Assembly (NCBI GenBank): GCA_041588495.1
Contig: JBFGWM010000038.1
Location: 1-15,541, forward strand
Source of the DNA: JBFGWM01 sp041588495
Lineage (GTDB): Bacteria; Pseudomonadota; Gammaproteobacteria; Pseudomonadales; JBFGWM01
Length of the DNA stretch: 15,541 bases
Reading direction: 5' to 3'
Position 1 is the first letter of the stretch, and every line of letters starts with the position of its first letter. Below the pieces are notes generated by a model. That model was not told the DNA's origin and did no database searches. It was given only the letters and a program-made list of their open reading frames with translations. Both the position numbers and the translations under genes were made by a program. Of the stretch, positions 14,204-15,541 are shown piece by piece.

Positions 14204-15541
<1,338 letters not shown>

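Overview
The window is GC-rich, coding-dense chromosomal DNA. It most likely comes from a gammaproteobacterium, perhaps of the Chromatiales/Ectothiorhodospiraceae type. The evidence is gene content and order: nudF-yqiB-cpdA-yqiA-parE is the order known from Escherichia coli, and the wider fimX / serB-ahpA / parC-parE / yqiA / cpdA / DUF1249 / nudF / thiC neighbourhood is like that of Pseudomonas aeruginosa. That synteny is recalled from memory, not searched. I see no insertion sequence, phage gene, CRISPR array, tRNA or rRNA.

Left part (1-4102, plus strand): a large protein of unnamed family carries what looks like a C-terminal PilZ-type c-di-GMP-binding region split by a glycine-rich insertion. 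It is followed by a 693-aa FimX-type protein (REC-like, PAS, GGDEF, EAL) whose catalytic motifs are all degraded, so it is expected to be a c-di-GMP receptor rather than an enzyme. Middle (4116-6806): serB (minus) meets fimX tail to tail and diverges from an AhpA/YtjB-family membrane protein across a 120-bp promoter region. The cytoplasmic half of that membrane protein reads like a class III nucleotidyl cyclase domain that has lost its metal-binding aspartates.

Right part (6880-15541, all minus strand): transcription runs thiC (5' end outside the window), nudF, yqiB, cpdA, yqiA, parE, parC. It contains thiamine-precursor synthesis, ADP-ribose hydrolysis, cAMP hydrolysis, an esterase and both topoisomerase IV subunits. 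nudF and yqiB overlap by four bases. parE has a perfect TATAAT just upstream and may have its own promoter.

Most genes are ordinary housekeeping genes. Three protein architectures stand out: (1) NudF has about 140 extra N-terminal residues resembling a low-molecular-weight tyrosine phosphatase/ArsC domain with a destroyed P-loop, and a well-placed internal ribosome site could also make normal-length NudF; (2) the AhpA-like protein has a degenerate cyclase-like domain; (3) the protein beside FimX has a split PilZ-like domain. A PilZ-like protein, FimX, a pseudo-cyclase and the cAMP phosphodiesterase CpdA thus lie close together, but this could be inherited gene order rather than one working system. 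I do not see clear evidence of a wholly new system.
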